DNA of 64,000 nucleotides from Drechmeria coniospora (GCF_001625195.1 NC_054389.1:186001-250000), one strand, 5' to 3'; shown: positions 47,070 to 58,672, counted from the first letter of the stretch. Notes: a model not told the origin generated them from the sequence alone. A program made the numbers and translations.

Positions 47070-47312
47070 TACAAGTAAGAAGCAAGCACTTGCGTATCAC
47101 AGGACACCGCGGGACGTACAACACGAGTCGAGTGAGAAACAATTCGACAAGTACGGAGTAATTACGATGTGTCCACGGACGTGGACATGTCATACTTGTA
47201 CTTGTACTGTACACCTACGGAGTGTTAATACGTGCCAGTACCCGGTACAGATATAGCACTTTCGCATATAAGCAAGATGGGACCTACATGTAAGTAAGTA
47301 CTGTAGAATTTC
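47070..47312 (+). repeat. Dispersed repeat, copy A
   Basis: This segment resembles 48117-48364 in the same orientation: shared order of a CACAGGACACC-like block, CACGAGTCGAG, AATTCGACAAGT, GCTATAGCACTTTC or GATATAGCACTTTC, and ACATGTAAGTAAGTA. The copies are clearly related but diverged. The element is unidentified. Confidence 0.65.
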
Positions 47313-47667
47313 GTCCATAATACCAGAAGGAGAGTACCTGGTAATGCTTACAAGTACTGTTTAACAAGGACTCCACACCTCGACATTATCGTGGGCTCTC
47401 CCAATTATTACGTCGTAGTTTGCGTACAGTAATATTCGTTTATATTCTGCAGCATACTTGTACGTAATGCAAGTACTTGTACACCTATATGTAAAGAGTA
47501 AGTTTACCAACAGCAACGTTCCAAAGCAGTACAGAAGATGATTTCTCATTGCATTTCTACTATATTACATCATTTAATACTAGTCTCTCTCTCTTTTGCT
47601 GTTTCATCACACTAACGATTTCCTTCGCTACGCAAAGTCACTGCTGAACCGTCTGTCATTTTCCGAC

Positions 47668-48096
47668 ATGAAGTTCGCAGCTGCCAGGGTCTTCATAGCG
47701 ATAGCTACTGCTAGAATTGACTCTAGGTATTAATACAATATTGTTCAGGCTGCAATATCCGGAATCGTCTACAACATGGCAAGCTTCTCTCGCTCAATTA
47801 TCACCTACCAATTCCCTTAAACAACACTGTCCTTCATCAAGGCTTGGAGAAATTTTCGGTTCGACAATGGTCGCCGAGGTAACGCTTGCATCACTGAATT
47901 TATATTTGCACCGGACGCTCCAGCTCTTCCGGAAGCACGCAACCTGCCTCAAGTATCTGCAGTTTTATTCAGTTGTTCCGGAGAGCCGTCGAGGAGAATG
48001 GCTGGAAACAAGAATTGGTACGATGAATATTGCATATGCATTACTCCGTACTTTGAGCATTTGTCCGCGCTGCGGACCACATGCGGATATTGGTAA
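47668..48096 (+). CDS. Possible small secreted cysteine-containing protein
   Basis: Tentative gene of about 101 residues. Exon 1 (47668-47726) codes a signal-peptide-like start, MKFAAARVFIAIATARIDS. The same frame reopens downstream and runs to TAA at 48094 with five cysteines. Joining needs an intron of about 47727-47849 with a GTATTA donor and an unusual GAG acceptor; the better-looking AAG acceptor at 47841 gives the other frame. It could therefore be a weakly spliced gene, a frameshifted relic or chance. No family is recognised. It lies between the two copies of a dispersed repeat. Confidence 0.3.
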
Positions 48097-48116
48097 TAGC
48101 AGGTATGTTAAGGCAC

Positions 48117-48364
48117 TAAACGTAAGCAAGTCACAAGACACCACGGCGAACAGCACGAGTCGAGGACTTGTACGTAATTCGACAAGTGCTGAGGAGCATA
48201 TTACTTAAGTACACTTACTTGTACGGACGAGTATGATATGAAAGCCTGCTTACTTATACTCACTTGCACGCCTACACTTACTTGCAAGCTGGAACTCCGT
48301 ACAGCTATAGCACTTTCTCCCAAGCACTTGTGCAAGTTCATGTACTTACATGTAAGTAAGTATG
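48117..48364 (+). repeat. Dispersed repeat, copy B
   Basis: Second, same-orientation copy of the element at 47070-47312. Together they bracket the candidate small secreted protein and lie just upstream of the 48569 gene. Confidence 0.65.
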
Positions 48365-48568
48365 TTCATTAGCATGGGCCATTACCCTCATGTGGACTGT
48401 TCTAGATTCTTGCAAGTAATATTTGTTCTGCTTCTGCAAACAAATACGAGTCCAAGTATGGAGCAAGGAGTGCAGTGCTTGGCAAACCATCGCAGGTCAC
48501 GGAGTAGGGAGAACTGAGCGAAGACCCCCGTGGCTTCAGTTGATAGTGGCAAAACCGCCGTGGGCACC

Positions 48569-49069
48569 ATGGGCGTTCACAGCCGCAGCATCGAATTGGG
48601 TGTTTGGAAGAGCATGGACGAATACCATGAGGCACTCACCAGCCTTTCGACGACTCAATACCGCGGATACAGGGACACTGTCGTCCTCAACGCAGCCTTC
48701 TTTGCAACGTACAAGTCGATCAAGAATGTTCAAGAAAAGCTTCGTCGACTGACCAATCTCACCGTCGGGGAAATCGGTCAACTGTTGGCGATCATTGGGG
48801 ACTTTGAGGAACCAGGTCGCAAACTAGTGGAATTTCTGAAGCAGCACAAGGGGGATTTCGTGAACAATGGTGCTTGTACGGACACGACTGAATGGCTTTC
48901 GCAAATCGAGGGAGAGTCAAATCGCATCATGGAAGATGTTGCCGAGAAATCACCTTCGAGATTCCATGAGGCATTCCGTGGCGCGTACAAATCGTTGGGG
49001 ATGAGCCTTGCGGAGAGCCGCAACATTACCTGGACGGAATGTTTCGGCCCCCCGGATCAGGATAATTAG
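48569..49069 (+). CDS. Hypothetical protein, HsbA-like helical pattern
   Basis: A 166-residue frame from ATG 48569; the frame is open further back to at least 48530. The sequence is predicted helical, with regularly spaced hydrophobics and a C-terminal half (FLKQHKGDFVNNG, then a run ending in KSPSRFHEAF) that recalls hydrophobic surface-binding protein A (HsbA) family members, which are secreted and help fungi work on hydrophobic surfaces. That resemblance is by pattern only. The model lacks a signal peptide; a CAG acceptor at 48537-48539 suggests that a first exon upstream may supply it, but I could not identify one in phase. The repeat copy just upstream may have separated or disrupted the 5' end. 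Confidence 0.4.
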   Translation: MGVHSRSIELGVWKSMDEYHEALTSLSTTQYRGYRDTVVLNAAFFATYKSIKNVQEKLRRLTNLTVGEIGQLLAIIGDFEEPGRKLVEFLKQHKGDFVNNGACTDTTEWLSQIEGESNRIMEDVAEKSPSRFHEAFRGAYKSLGMSLAESRNITWTECFGPPDQDN

Positions 49070-49498
49070 TAAACACCGTCGTCGTCACTACTATCCTCGA
49101 TGCTAGCTCCTGAAACAATCTCCCGCTCGCTCGGCAGAAAACGGTTCGATCAATGGACAATGGTGAAGTGCAAGATTGCGTCGGCATCAAGACTTGCGGC
49201 GCACAGTGCATGCACTGTACGAAACCTCGGCAGCGCTGTCAATCTACAGTGGGCGTAGGGCATGCTCTAGGTGGAGGGGGCAACCAGGATGCTAACACAA
49301 GGCACTGCCGCCCGCCTGCCGCCCACCTGCGGTACGCTGTAGGGACCACAGTGCACACCTACGATACAGTGCACACTGACTTACGACACTGTACGCTCGG
49401 AATACGCACGCCCGCCTGGTCTTCACCATTCAACTCCTCGCTCGGACTCGCTGCATGTCCTCTTCGTTCCTCCTACACCCTTCCGTCCGTGGCCAACG
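49070..49498. other. Intergenic region
   Basis: About 430 bases with no supported gene; it includes the presumed promoter of the DUF1304 gene. Several copies of CAGTGCACAC and CACTGTACG-type words occur at 49205-49395. Confidence 0.5.
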
Positions 49499-49867
49499 AT
49501 GAAGCAGCCTCTCGCCTCCGCCGCAACGGCCCTCCTGGCCCTCCTCCACGTCTACATCATGGTGCTCGAAATGTTCCTCTGGACGACGACGACGGGCCGT
49601 CGGGCCTTTGGGCTGACGCGGCAGATGGCGGACCAGACGCGCGTGCTCGCCGCCAACCAGGGCCTCTACAACGGCATCCTCGCCGCCGGTCTCGTCTGGG
49701 GCCTCGTCCATCCCGTCGCCGAGTTTGCCGTCCAGGTACGGCTCTTCTTCCTCGGCAGCGTCGTCGTCGCCGGCCTGTACGGTGGCGCGACGGCCTCGAG
49801 GACCATCTGGGTCGTCCAGATGCTTCCGGCCCTCTTGGCCTTGGCCCTCGTCCACTGGGAGCTGTGA
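49499..49867 (+). CDS. DUF1304 family membrane protein
   Basis: A single-exon gene of 122 residues. The pattern LLALLHVYIMVLEMFLWTTTTGRRAFGLT, followed by VLAANQGLYNGILAAGL, is characteristic of the DUF1304 family of small integral membrane proteins found in bacteria and fungi. Four hydrophobic segments are visible (about residues 8-28, 55-72, 77-95 and 100-120), matching the family. Function is unknown for the family. The length is complete for this family. It lies 0.55 kb from the convergently transcribed acetyltransferase gene. Confidence 0.85.
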   Translation: MKQPLASAATALLALLHVYIMVLEMFLWTTTTGRRAFGLTRQMADQTRVLAANQGLYNGILAAGLVWGLVHPVAEFAVQVRLFFLGSVVVAGLYGGATASRTIWVVQMLPALLALALVHWEL

Positions 49868-50416
49868 TTTCGGGAGAAGCCGCCGGCAGCTGTGATGCCC
49901 GGAGTGTGATGCCCGGAGAGGCAAAGCCGTCATCGCAGCCGAGCCTCCCATGGGCCGACGACCGGTACGACGAAACGGTGACGGGTACGACGACGTCGAC
50001 GACGGTGACTAGGGTGACGACGACGACGGTGATGGCGACGATGGTGACTACGACGACGATGGCGGCCAAGGTCCGGTCTGGAGCACCGCTTGTATGTAGA
50101 GATTGCCGCTTTCGCTGGCCCCATGTGCCGAATCAAACAGGGCAACGGGCCCAATACTTGTCTGTTTGCTCGGTCCATCATTCGTCTCAAGGTACTCTGT
50201 TCTCGAGACCGTGTGACGCTCGTGAGGATGGATGCACTGATGACGGCCGCGGCGTTGCATCGTGACACCTGTTCCGTAAGCATGTGACAAGTGTCCGAGC
50301 CCGAATCCATGCACCGTCCGCCCACGGCGACATGCTCGTCATCGTACGCCTCCGAGCACGGCTCCGCGGCAGACGGCCCTTTCATCTTCCGGCCGGCGCG
50401 ACGAGAGCGTCGAACC
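49868..50416. other. Convergent intergenic region with GAC/GGT repeats
   Basis: This is the space between the 3' ends of the DUF1304 gene and the GNAT gene. It includes an imperfect trinucleotide-rich stretch (about 49975-50065, GACGAC and GGTGAC words) that creates spurious open frames. No gene supported. Confidence 0.55.
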
Positions 50417-51335
50417 TTACTCGGAGGCCTCTCTGCACTCCTCCAGCCGCCGCCTCTGCCTCCCCTCTCCGTCAAAGTTGTCCTCGTCAAGCCAGGCTTC
50501 GAACCCTCTCCTCGCACGAGGCCATTCGGCATCCGTGATGCTAAAGTAGGCCGTGTCCCTCTCGCGGCCCTTGACCACCATGTGCTTCCTGTCGCCGCAT
50601 GGCTCGTCAGCATCCGACGGGGTCTGGGGCGACGACGGCATAAACGTCGAGGCTGGCGTACCGGAACACGCCCTCAAACGCGAACCCCAAGCGCTTCGCT
50701 GCTCGGAGACTCCTCTCGTTCAACGCATTCGCCTTCCACTCGACGCGCAGGTAGCCGAGCGCAAAGGCGGTGCCGACCATCAGGGCGTAGGCCTCGGTGC
50801 CGGCCTTGCTGGCCCGGATGGCGTCGCCCAGGATGACGGAGCCGATCTCGATCCTCCTGTGCGAGGGCACCACGCTCAGGAACGACATGATGCCGACGGC
50901 CTCTCCCGTCGTCTCCTCGTCCGCGGCCGCAGGACCGTTGGCCGTCTTGACGACGGCGTAGAATTGGGGATCCCGAGACACGCTCCAGGTGGCCACCGAG
51001 CCGTCACAGGCTTGCCTGTCAGCCCAACCGGCCGAGAGCATATAAGTCCAGCGCCACATGTTGTCCTCGCCGCCGAGATGCTCGTACAGCGCGGGTGCGT
51101 GCAAGGTCGAGAGCGGGACGAGCGAAACGAACTTTCCGTCGACGCGGGCGTGAGGCGGGTAGACGGCTTCCCCGGGAGGCACGGGCGGTCCGAGAGGTCC
51201 GTCGAGATGGTGGCCCATGATAGGGTCCTTGGAGCCGGCCGGTGAGGACTCTGCCGCGGACGCCAGGGTGGCAGGGGATGCGAAGCGGCTGGACAGTTGT
51301 GAGTGCGGAGGCCGAGAGGAGGGCGACGAGGTCAT
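50417..51335 (-). CDS. GNAT family acetyltransferase, two exons
   Basis: A 281-residue acyl-CoA-dependent N-acetyltransferase of the RimJ/RimL-like type. Exon 1 runs from 51335 to 50662 and exon 2 from 50588 to 50417; the 73-bp intron has GTACGC and ACAG ends, and the junction restores the family sequence EGVFRKHMVVKGRERDTAYF. Other motifs are the N-terminal LVPLSTLHAPALYEHL, the core strand AVGIMSFLSVVPSHRRIEIG, and the acetyl-CoA binding end NALNERSLRAAKRLGF. The first 40 or so residues are low-complexity; an alternative start at the MGHHLDGPLG methionine (51218-51216) would remove them. The acceptor substrate is unknown; close relatives are often annotated as acetyltransferases acting on small molecules or protein N-termini. 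Confidence 0.85.
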
Positions 51336-51792
51336 CGGCGTGACGAATACACACGGTGCACACAGTCCTTGTGCACTGTGCTCGATGCCACGACTTCACC
51401 CAACATGACACGCGCCAGGATCGAAGCTCACGCCGCGTCCACGGCCGTCACGGACACGGCGGCAGCGCATCGAGTCGAGGGAAAATAAAGCGATTCGTCG
51501 CCGTCGAATGATGAGGCGGAACAATAAACCTGCACTAAATATGACCCAAATGCGAATACATGCACATCGGAGCGGCTGCCTCGCTACGCACGCAATGCCC
51601 AGCATCCACCCCCCCTCCTTCCCCTTCTATACCACGGCCCATGCGAAAGAAGAAAAGAAGAAGAAGAAAAAAGTGCAAAAAATCACCGATGCGCCGTCTC
51701 CGTTGCCGTCTAGTGAAGCGGAGCGCCCGTGGCGTGCCGGGCGCTATGGTACAGTAATAATGCACGCGGTCCCGCGTCCCGCTCGTCGTCGT
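51336..51792. other. Intergenic region
   Basis: About 450 bases between the GT2 stop codon and the GNAT start, holding the GNAT promoter and the GT2 3' flank. A purine-rich AGAAGAAAAGAAG run lies near 51648-51675. No gene supported. Confidence 0.5.
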
Positions 51793-54255
51793 CTAGTATA
51801 TGAAGGAGGCGACAAAGACGAGCGTCGTGTAGAGCGTCATGAGCGTCATCTCCATCTCGAACCAGGCGGCCTGGCCGCCAAAGGCAATCTCCTTGCTCTT
51901 CTCGGTCGGGTGTGCCACCATGGTCTTGGGGTCGCGCTCGAGCAGCTGCTCGCGCTCGGGCATCATGGGCGGGTCGATGGCGTACGACACGGGGGTCCAG
52001 AGCGAGGTGCAGAGGAAGAGAAAGGTCAGGGGCGGCCAGAAGGCGTGGGTCAGGAGGCACAGGAGGATGTCCTGCGTCGACTCGCCGAGGACGAAGCAGC
52101 GGTACGACGTCATGGCGACGGCGACGAGCGTCATGTAGACAAAGGCAAAGTGGAAGAGGGCCATGTAGTGGACGAGGATGGCCCAGAGGCGGCGCGGCAT
52201 CGACTTCTTGAGCAGCGGGTCGCGCTCGTTGAGGGCCGAGGCCTGGGAGCCCGTCGGCTTGAAGGCCTGCTGCTGGCCGCCGAGCCACTTGGGCAGGACG
52301 AAGGAGCGGACGAGGCTGAGGGCGATGTAGGGCGACATCCAGAGCTGGTAGCGGGCGTCGCGCTGGCCGCTGTGGTAGCCGCCGGGGATGAAGAGGACGA
52401 ACTCGCAGAGGCGGTTGGAGATGAAGGAGGCGAAGCAGACGCGGATGAGCCAGCGCAGCTGCTCGTCGGTGGCGTAGGCGACGAGGCGCTTGCCCATGAG
52501 GATGATGACGGGGATGGCGAAGATGGAGATGGAGACGAGAATCGAGTAGAGGCTCAGGGTGGCGTAGATGAAGCCGGAGAAGCGCTGGGCAAAGGTCAGG
52601 CGGCGCACCTTTTCGCCCCAGAGGCAGAAGCGCAGCTTGAAGGCGGTGTCGACGGTGCCGATGGCCCAGCGCGTGCGCTGCTTGAGGTGGCTGCCAAAGT
52701 CCTCGGGGATGGTGCCGAACTGCAGCGGCTCGTGCACGTAGGCCGTCTTCCAGCCCTTGCCGAGCAGCAGGGTCGAGGTGGCGACGTCCTCGGCGAGGGA
52801 GCCGAGGGGGAAGTTGCCGATCTCGTCGAGGGCGTCGCGGCGGACGGCGTAGCCGGAGCCGGTGCACCAGGCGACGCCGAGCGAGTCCTTGATGGGCTCG
52901 ATGACGTGGACGAAGATGCCGAGGCTCTGGGCGAGGGGGTCCGACGGCGGCGTGTTGTAGAAGAGCTGGGGCGGGCAGGAGAGGGCCATCTTGGGGTCGA
53001 TGACGAGGTGCGGGAGCACGGCGCGGAGCCAATCTCGCTCGGGAATCTAGAGGGCACGTCAGCCATGGCGTCTCAGGGGCTGCTGATTAGACGGGGGGGG
53101 CGAGGGCGAGGGTACCATGTCGGCGTCGAGGGCGGCCATGAACTGGCCGGCGCCGCCGGGCAGCAGGTGCGTCTGCTCGAGGCCAAAGTTGAGGTTGCCG
53201 GCCTTGAAGTAGTGCGGCTTGCCGGGGATCTTCTCGCGCGACATGTAGAAGAGGTTGGGAAAGGTCATGCTGAGGCGGGAGCACCAGGACTCGAGCGAGG
53301 CGGAGCGGCCGTCGTCGAGGATGATGACGCGGTAGCGGTCGGGCGGGTAGTCGAGGTCGCAGGCGGCGCGGACGGTGTCGAGGACGACGTCGTCGTCCTC
53401 GCCGCAGCAGGTGACGAAGACGTCGACAGTGGGCACGTCGGTGCCAGCGAGGCGGAGCTTGCGGCGATGACGCCTCTTGAGCGACCACATGGTCCAGCCG
53501 CTGTGGATCATGGCGGGCAGGGCCGTGGTGACCTCGACGGCGATGAAGACCCAGGCGGCGCCGTAGATTGTGTTTTCCGACTGCTGGGCCCAGACGATGC
53601 AGGCGACGCGCAGGGCGAGGTAGGTGAAGTAGAGGCACATGTTGACAAAGGTCAGGAAGGGCGTGACCTTGAAGAGACGACGCTTCCAGCCCCCCCACGT
53701 GTCGGCGTCGTCGCGCTCGTGCAGCACCTGGATCGACGACTGGCTCGTCTCGCTCCAGTCCTTGCTCGCCGCGTGCTGGTGGCGGCCGCCGGCGTGGGGG
53801 AGGAGGGCGGCGAGGCTCGTGTTGCTCTGATTCTGAGGCGGTCAAGGTCAGCCTACCGTCGGTGCGGGCGGTGGCGAGGGGAGAGGAAGGATGCAGCCTA
53901 GGATGCAGCCTACCATTGGCGTCGAGGGGCCCGAGTGCATGGCAAACTGAGGCTGCGGCGCGGGCGACCAGTCGGCGGCGGTGAGCTGGTCGGTCCGCCA
54001 CGAGGAGCGCAGGCTCGCCGTCGAGTCCTGACCGTCGACGAGCGTCTGGGAGTCGGAGGGGCCGGAGGAGGTGGGCGGCCAGCCCGGGGCGACGACGTCG
54101 TCCGAGGGGGCGCTCGAGTACGAGAGCGGGCGGTGGAATCGAGTGTTTTGCCGGACGGGCCGGGGATAGGGTTGGGAGCTGTCGTCGGCCGCCGGCTGGT
54201 TTCGACGCTGAAAGGAGCCGACCTCGATCATCTCTTCGTCGGGATAGCCCTTCAT
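51793..54255 (-). CDS. Cellulose-synthase-like family 2 glycosyltransferase
   Basis: A 770-residue processive GT2 enzyme of the plasma membrane. Exons on minus: 54255-53914, 53832-53116 and 53046-51793, with introns of 81 and 69 bp (GTAGGC...CTCAG and GTACCC...TCTAG). Residues 1-140 form a proline/serine-rich cytosolic tail. Membrane segments follow near 165-220, then the catalytic core: DDG (about 287), DAD (350-352), the ED of LAEDVAT (about 438) and QRTRW (about 476). Several membrane helices make up the C-terminal third. Motif order matches bacterial BcsA-type and fungal cellulose-synthase-like enzymes such as the mixed-linkage glucan synthase of Aspergillus fumigatus, so a cell-wall beta-glucan product is likely; the linkage cannot be read. 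Start: the ATG opening MKGYPDEEMIEVGSF. Two minisatellites lie in its upstream region. Confidence 0.88.
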
Positions 54256-54320
54256 GGTGACGACGGAGAGGGACGACGAGGGACGACGGGTGGGCGGCGA
54301 GGGAGCGAGGGAGGCGGGCA

Positions 54321-54482
54321 GGGCTGTCGTCGGATCGAGCCGTCGTCAGAGGGAGCCGTCGTCGGAGGGAGCTGTCGTCGGAGCGAGCTGTCGTCGAAGC
54401 GAGCTGTCGTCGAAGCGAGCTGTCGTCGGAGCGAGCTGTCGTCGGAGCGAGCTGTCGTCGGTGCGGGCTGTCGTCGGGACGG
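54321..54482. repeat. 16-bp minisatellite
   Basis: About ten copies of GCTGTCGTCGGAGCGA with variants, period 16 bp (unit starts at 54371, 54387 and 54403, for example). It lies 65-230 bp upstream of the GT2 start codon, within the likely promoter or 5' untranslated region. Confidence 0.85.
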
Positions 54483-54541
54483 ACGGGACAGATTTCAGGC
54501 AAACGACGGGCTGGACCTGCCAGGATGCTGCATCCGGTCGT

Positions 54542-54638
54542 GGGCGAGGGGCGAGCAACGGCGTGGACGCGGAGCGAGGGGCGAACAACGGCGTGGACGC
54601 GGAGCGAGGGGCGAACAACGGCGTGGACGCGGAGCGAG
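54542..54638. repeat. 30-bp minisatellite
   Basis: Three nearly identical 30-bp units (GCGAGGG at 54544, 54574 and 54604). Also upstream of the GT2 gene. The 30-bp period keeps frames open and explains the long frames crossing it. Confidence 0.9.
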
Positions 54639-55202
54639 ACCAGTTGGGACGGCGGAGGGAAAACGAGCGAGGCAAGGGAATCAGGTCGACGAGAAGGTTT
54701 GACGAGGCAACAGGGAGGAGGAATGGAGCGGGAAGGCTCTCGAGTTCCAGGACGGAAGCACGCAAGCGCACGCACGCAGAGACGGGCACCGACGACGCCG
54801 GCCAAGTACCTGTGCGACGATTGCCGGTACCTGTACGACGATTGCTCGTACCGCTACCGCCGCCACGGGGCCGCGACCACGGCGAGTCCTAGTACAGATA
54901 CAGCACACGAACACGGACGGCGTGTACATGTACTTTGCGAACGGCTGCGAGACATCCTCCCAGCACGGCCCACGCATCGGCACAGCACTCGCCCCAGGCC
55001 GTTTCGTACCTGCACGGTGCCTTGCAGCGGCCTGCAGCGGGAGACGCAGGCTCGACGGGCGTACTTGGACGTACCGGCCGGTACCTCGACATGAGCATGT
55101 ACAGGTACTGTAGGAGCACAAGCCGGTGCAGCGCAGCCAGCACGGCGCAAGGATGGATGCCAAGCCAATGAAGGCGATGAATGCCTTGGAGCGTAGGGAG
55201 TA

Positions 55203-55280
55203 GAGTACAAGCCAGTACAAGCCAGTACAAGCCAGTACAAGCACGGCCAGTACAAGCACAGCAAGTGCAAGCACAGCCAC
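55203..55280 (+). repeat. AGTACAAGCC short tandem repeat
   Basis: About four copies of the 10-bp word AGTACAAGCC, grading into related CAAGCACAGC words. Confidence 0.8.
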
Positions 55281-55673
55281 AGCCATAACCACGACTACAA
55301 CACAACTACAGGACAACTAATCTATACTCCGTACGGCACAACTAGAACCACTGGACTCCGACGGCTAGCACTGACGTACCCCCCTATAGTACGTCGATCC
55401 ATATACCCCTTAGCGCACATTGGCAAGGGCGGGGGCGCGGGATGTGGATGCGTCCAGCAAAAATAGCAGCCGTGCGCGAGGATAAACAATCCATGCGCAT
55501 CCTTGCTCCTTCATGCCGATACGAGACGCGGTGCACGGCGCGCCGGAGGTGTGACTGACAGCTGCTCCGAGCTCGTACAGGGCGAGGCCATTCATGCGGC
55601 TCCACGATGGGATGACGGATAGCTGCGGGGCCTCGCGATCTGTACGGGCGTGGCCGGGGAGCACCCGGTAAAG

Positions 55674-55912
55674 TACAGTGTAGTAAGTGTACTTGCAGTG
55701 AGGGAATATACAGTGCAGCACAGCACAGTGCGGTAAATGTAGGGTTCAGTAGAGGAAAGGAAATGTACTTGTAGTGCAGTAAATGTACAGTAAAATACAG
55801 TGTAGTAAATGTACTTGCAGTGAGGGAATATACAGTGCAGCACGGCACAGTGCGGTAAATGTAGGGTTCAGTAGAGTAAATGTACTTGTAGTGCAGTAAA
55901 TGTACAGTAAAT
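55674..55912 (+). repeat. 122-bp tandem duplication
   Basis: Two near-identical units with a 122-bp period (TAGTAA at 55681 and 55803; the blocks ACTTGCAGTGAGGGAATATACAG and GTAAATGTAGGGTTCAGTAGAG occur in both). Few differences separate the copies, so the duplication looks recent. Confidence 0.9.
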
Positions 55913-58536
55913 GTGCTTGCCTTGACGGTCGTCTGAGATGCATACTCGCCTTGACGAAATGTACAGTGCAGCCCAGCAGAGTGCAGTAAATGTACGGCAC
56001 AGTACATGTACGGTACTAGGTACTCTGAACGACGCCAGCGGCACAGGTGCAACCCAAGTACCTAGTACGGAGCACTCCGCAAGGCGGCCAGACGGCACCT
56101 GGGCTACAAACACCGAGCAGGTACCTGCCAACCAAGGAACAGCAGGGAGAAGCACGCCGTCACCTTTGAGCACCTTGACATGTGCAGCAGCATGGCCGGG
56201 AGGGCCTAGCGGTATGGGCCTGTGATTGCTTGCAATGCCCCGCCACGTAGTTGTGCGTGCACGGAGTGCTCCGGACCCAAGGTGCCAATGCATGCGTCTT
56301 GTAGGTGTACATGAACGCGGTAGGTGATGTACTTGCATTAGGTACAAGGCCAACTAAGGTACAGCTAGAGGTACACGCAGTCTGGGAGGCCAAGTCTTAT
56401 CTACCTCGTGCCTAGAGGTAGTAATTTGTACATGGACGGTGCAGTACAGTACTTGCAGGTACGTGCACAGAGTGCGGCGCAGCAGGCTGCTAATTGTAAA
56501 CAGCCAGCGGCACCAAGTGCGGCGAGGAATGCGGCCACGGCTGGTGCGGCCACAGGCAGACCAGGCTCTGCTCATCGCGTCGACGCTGCATGCCAGCGGG
56601 AGAAGGATCATGCCACGCATCGCATCGGCGGAGAAGCCGAGCGACGACGGGCTCGTGGCCGTTGGCGAAGCGCCTCGTAGCGTCATGGACCGCCGTGCAT
56701 GATGGATGGTGACATGGCGATGGGTCAGCGACAGAGGGTCAGCGACAGAGGGTGCTGAGGATGCTCCGGGGCACTCGTATCGAGTCCCTAGTGTACAGTT
56801 ACAGTGTGCAGTACGTGCACGGTACGTCGCATAGGAACGACGGAGCACGGCTTGAGCTTCCGATTCGCATACGATCCGCATACGATCCGCATACGGTGGG
56901 GGGGGTCGTTTCACGCCGCTGCAACGTACACGAGACAAGCGCGGCACACCTAAAAATACAGCAACAGTGCTCCGTACAGGCGCCGACGTCGTTTCGCTCG
57001 TGCCCTCCTGGTAGACGTCGAGGTCCCGGGTACAAGCGACGCAGGCAGAGGTGGCGAAGCTCGTGCGTGGCGCCGACCAATGGACGACGTCGACGGCGCC
57101 CCCTGCACCACCTCTTGCTGGTTGCGGTGCGGAGCAGGTGTGCGCCGCGGCATGTACAGAGTACATGTGCCCCTATCGTATCGGATGACGGGTGCCGAAC
57201 ACAGTAAGTGCTTGCACGCCATTAGACCTAGCCGTGGCCGCCAGCACAACGTAGCATTACCTCAGCAGGTACTTGCTTACCTGCACTGGGCACCGGCGAG
57301 CGGCAAGTGGCGTGAGCACAAAGGATGTGTGCGGTGCATCGACCGTCGGCGGAAAATCTCTGCCACGCAATCGTCCATCCGACCAGGCGCCCACGTTCCC
57401 GTCGACACACGTGCCTGTGCCGGGCATCAGAACGCTCGCACCGTCGCAGCAGGCTCAGCACGAGCGGGTGCTCGCCGCCACCGTTCCGTACGGCACATGC
57501 GAGTGCGTTTCCACGGGCTCGTCCTCGTATCGTCGCCGCCAGATCGGAGTCGTGCCTCGCCCCCCCCCTGTCGACTTCGCCCGCTTCCTCCCCACTCGGT
57601 CAGACTCGGCGCTCCTCCGCGGTACGACGGTCCGCCATGGACGGGGACGCATCGCGCGGCGGAGAAAGGGGCAGGTCGCCCAGGGACGCCCGATGGACCG
57701 GTTCGCCTGGCGCTGCGTCGGTCCACCAACGGCGTCTCATCGAATCGCCGCATCGCGCAGCCACCCCCCTCCCGGTTCCATCGGCCGAAGCGCTAACGGC
57801 CGCTAGATGGACGAGCGAGCTGGCTCATGCCGTTCTCGTACGACGGCATGCTCGTCTCGTCGTCGAGAATGCCTCGCTGGCCCCTTTCGCCGCCGACCAA
57901 GACACTCGGCCGGGAGTGGAGAGGCGACGAGGTGCAAGCCGACGAGGGACGACGGACGCACCACTTGGTCGGGTCGCCAACTGCTCGTCGGGCATGCTCG
58001 TGGCTCGTTGGCCCTGGCGGTTCTTACCGTCGACGTTTCGCCCACGGTCATCGACGCACCCATCGACGCACCACGGCTGCCTTGCACGGGCGTGGGTACC
58101 TCGAGCATAACACGGGCGCGCCGTGCTTCGGTGCGGCACAGATGCACGCGCGCGTACCCTTGTGCGACGCCCTGAAGTACTCCCCAGGCACACGTGCTCG
58201 CGGCGGCACGAACCAAGCACTCGTCGGGCACCCCACCCCCAGGCACGGTCGCAATGCTAGGAATGCTGGGAACGCAGAGGAGATGCAATTTGTCATCCTT
58301 GCGCACCCATGCAAGCACCTACAAGCACACCGGCAAGTAAGTACTCTGTCCGTCTACTTGCACCGTCCATCTACTTGCACCTACAGTACGGTACGCCCAC
58401 ACCTACCAAGCACATTATTTACAAGGTGTAGTACCTATCCAAGTACTAGGTAGGTACAGTTGCACGCCCAGTTGCACACCTACCATGGCTACCTACCTAA
58501 TAGTAGGTATTACTGCACAGCACACCTACAGCAGTT

Positions 58537-58672
58537 GCACACCTACCACGACTACGGTACAGCACACCTACGCCTGAACCTGCACCGACACCCACACTCA
58601 CAGTGCACACCTACCACGACTACGCTACAGCACACCTACGCCTGAACCTGCACCGACACCCACGCTCACACC
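58537..58672 (+). repeat. 68-bp tandem duplication
   Basis: Two units with a 68-bp period (GCACACCTACCACGACTAC at 58537 and 58605), differing at very few positions, within a longer CACCTAC-rich stretch (58440-58710). Confidence 0.85.

Noticed and set aside
51508..53901. A 797-codon plus-strand open frame
   Set aside because: It lies antisense to the GT2 glycosyltransferase, has low-complexity Glu/Gly/Val/Ala composition and no domain. It is open only because the minus-strand gene is GC-rich.
53087..54805. A 572-codon minus-strand open frame overlapping GT2 exons 1-2
   Set aside because: It is another frame of the same strand, rich in Arg/Pro/Ser, and runs through the 16-bp and 30-bp minisatellites. 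The GT2 frame has the catalytic motifs.
56000..58320. Several 150-270 codon frames on both strands
   Set aside because: They overlap each other on both strands, are biased to Arg/Cys/Ser/His and show no family motifs or consistent splice structure.
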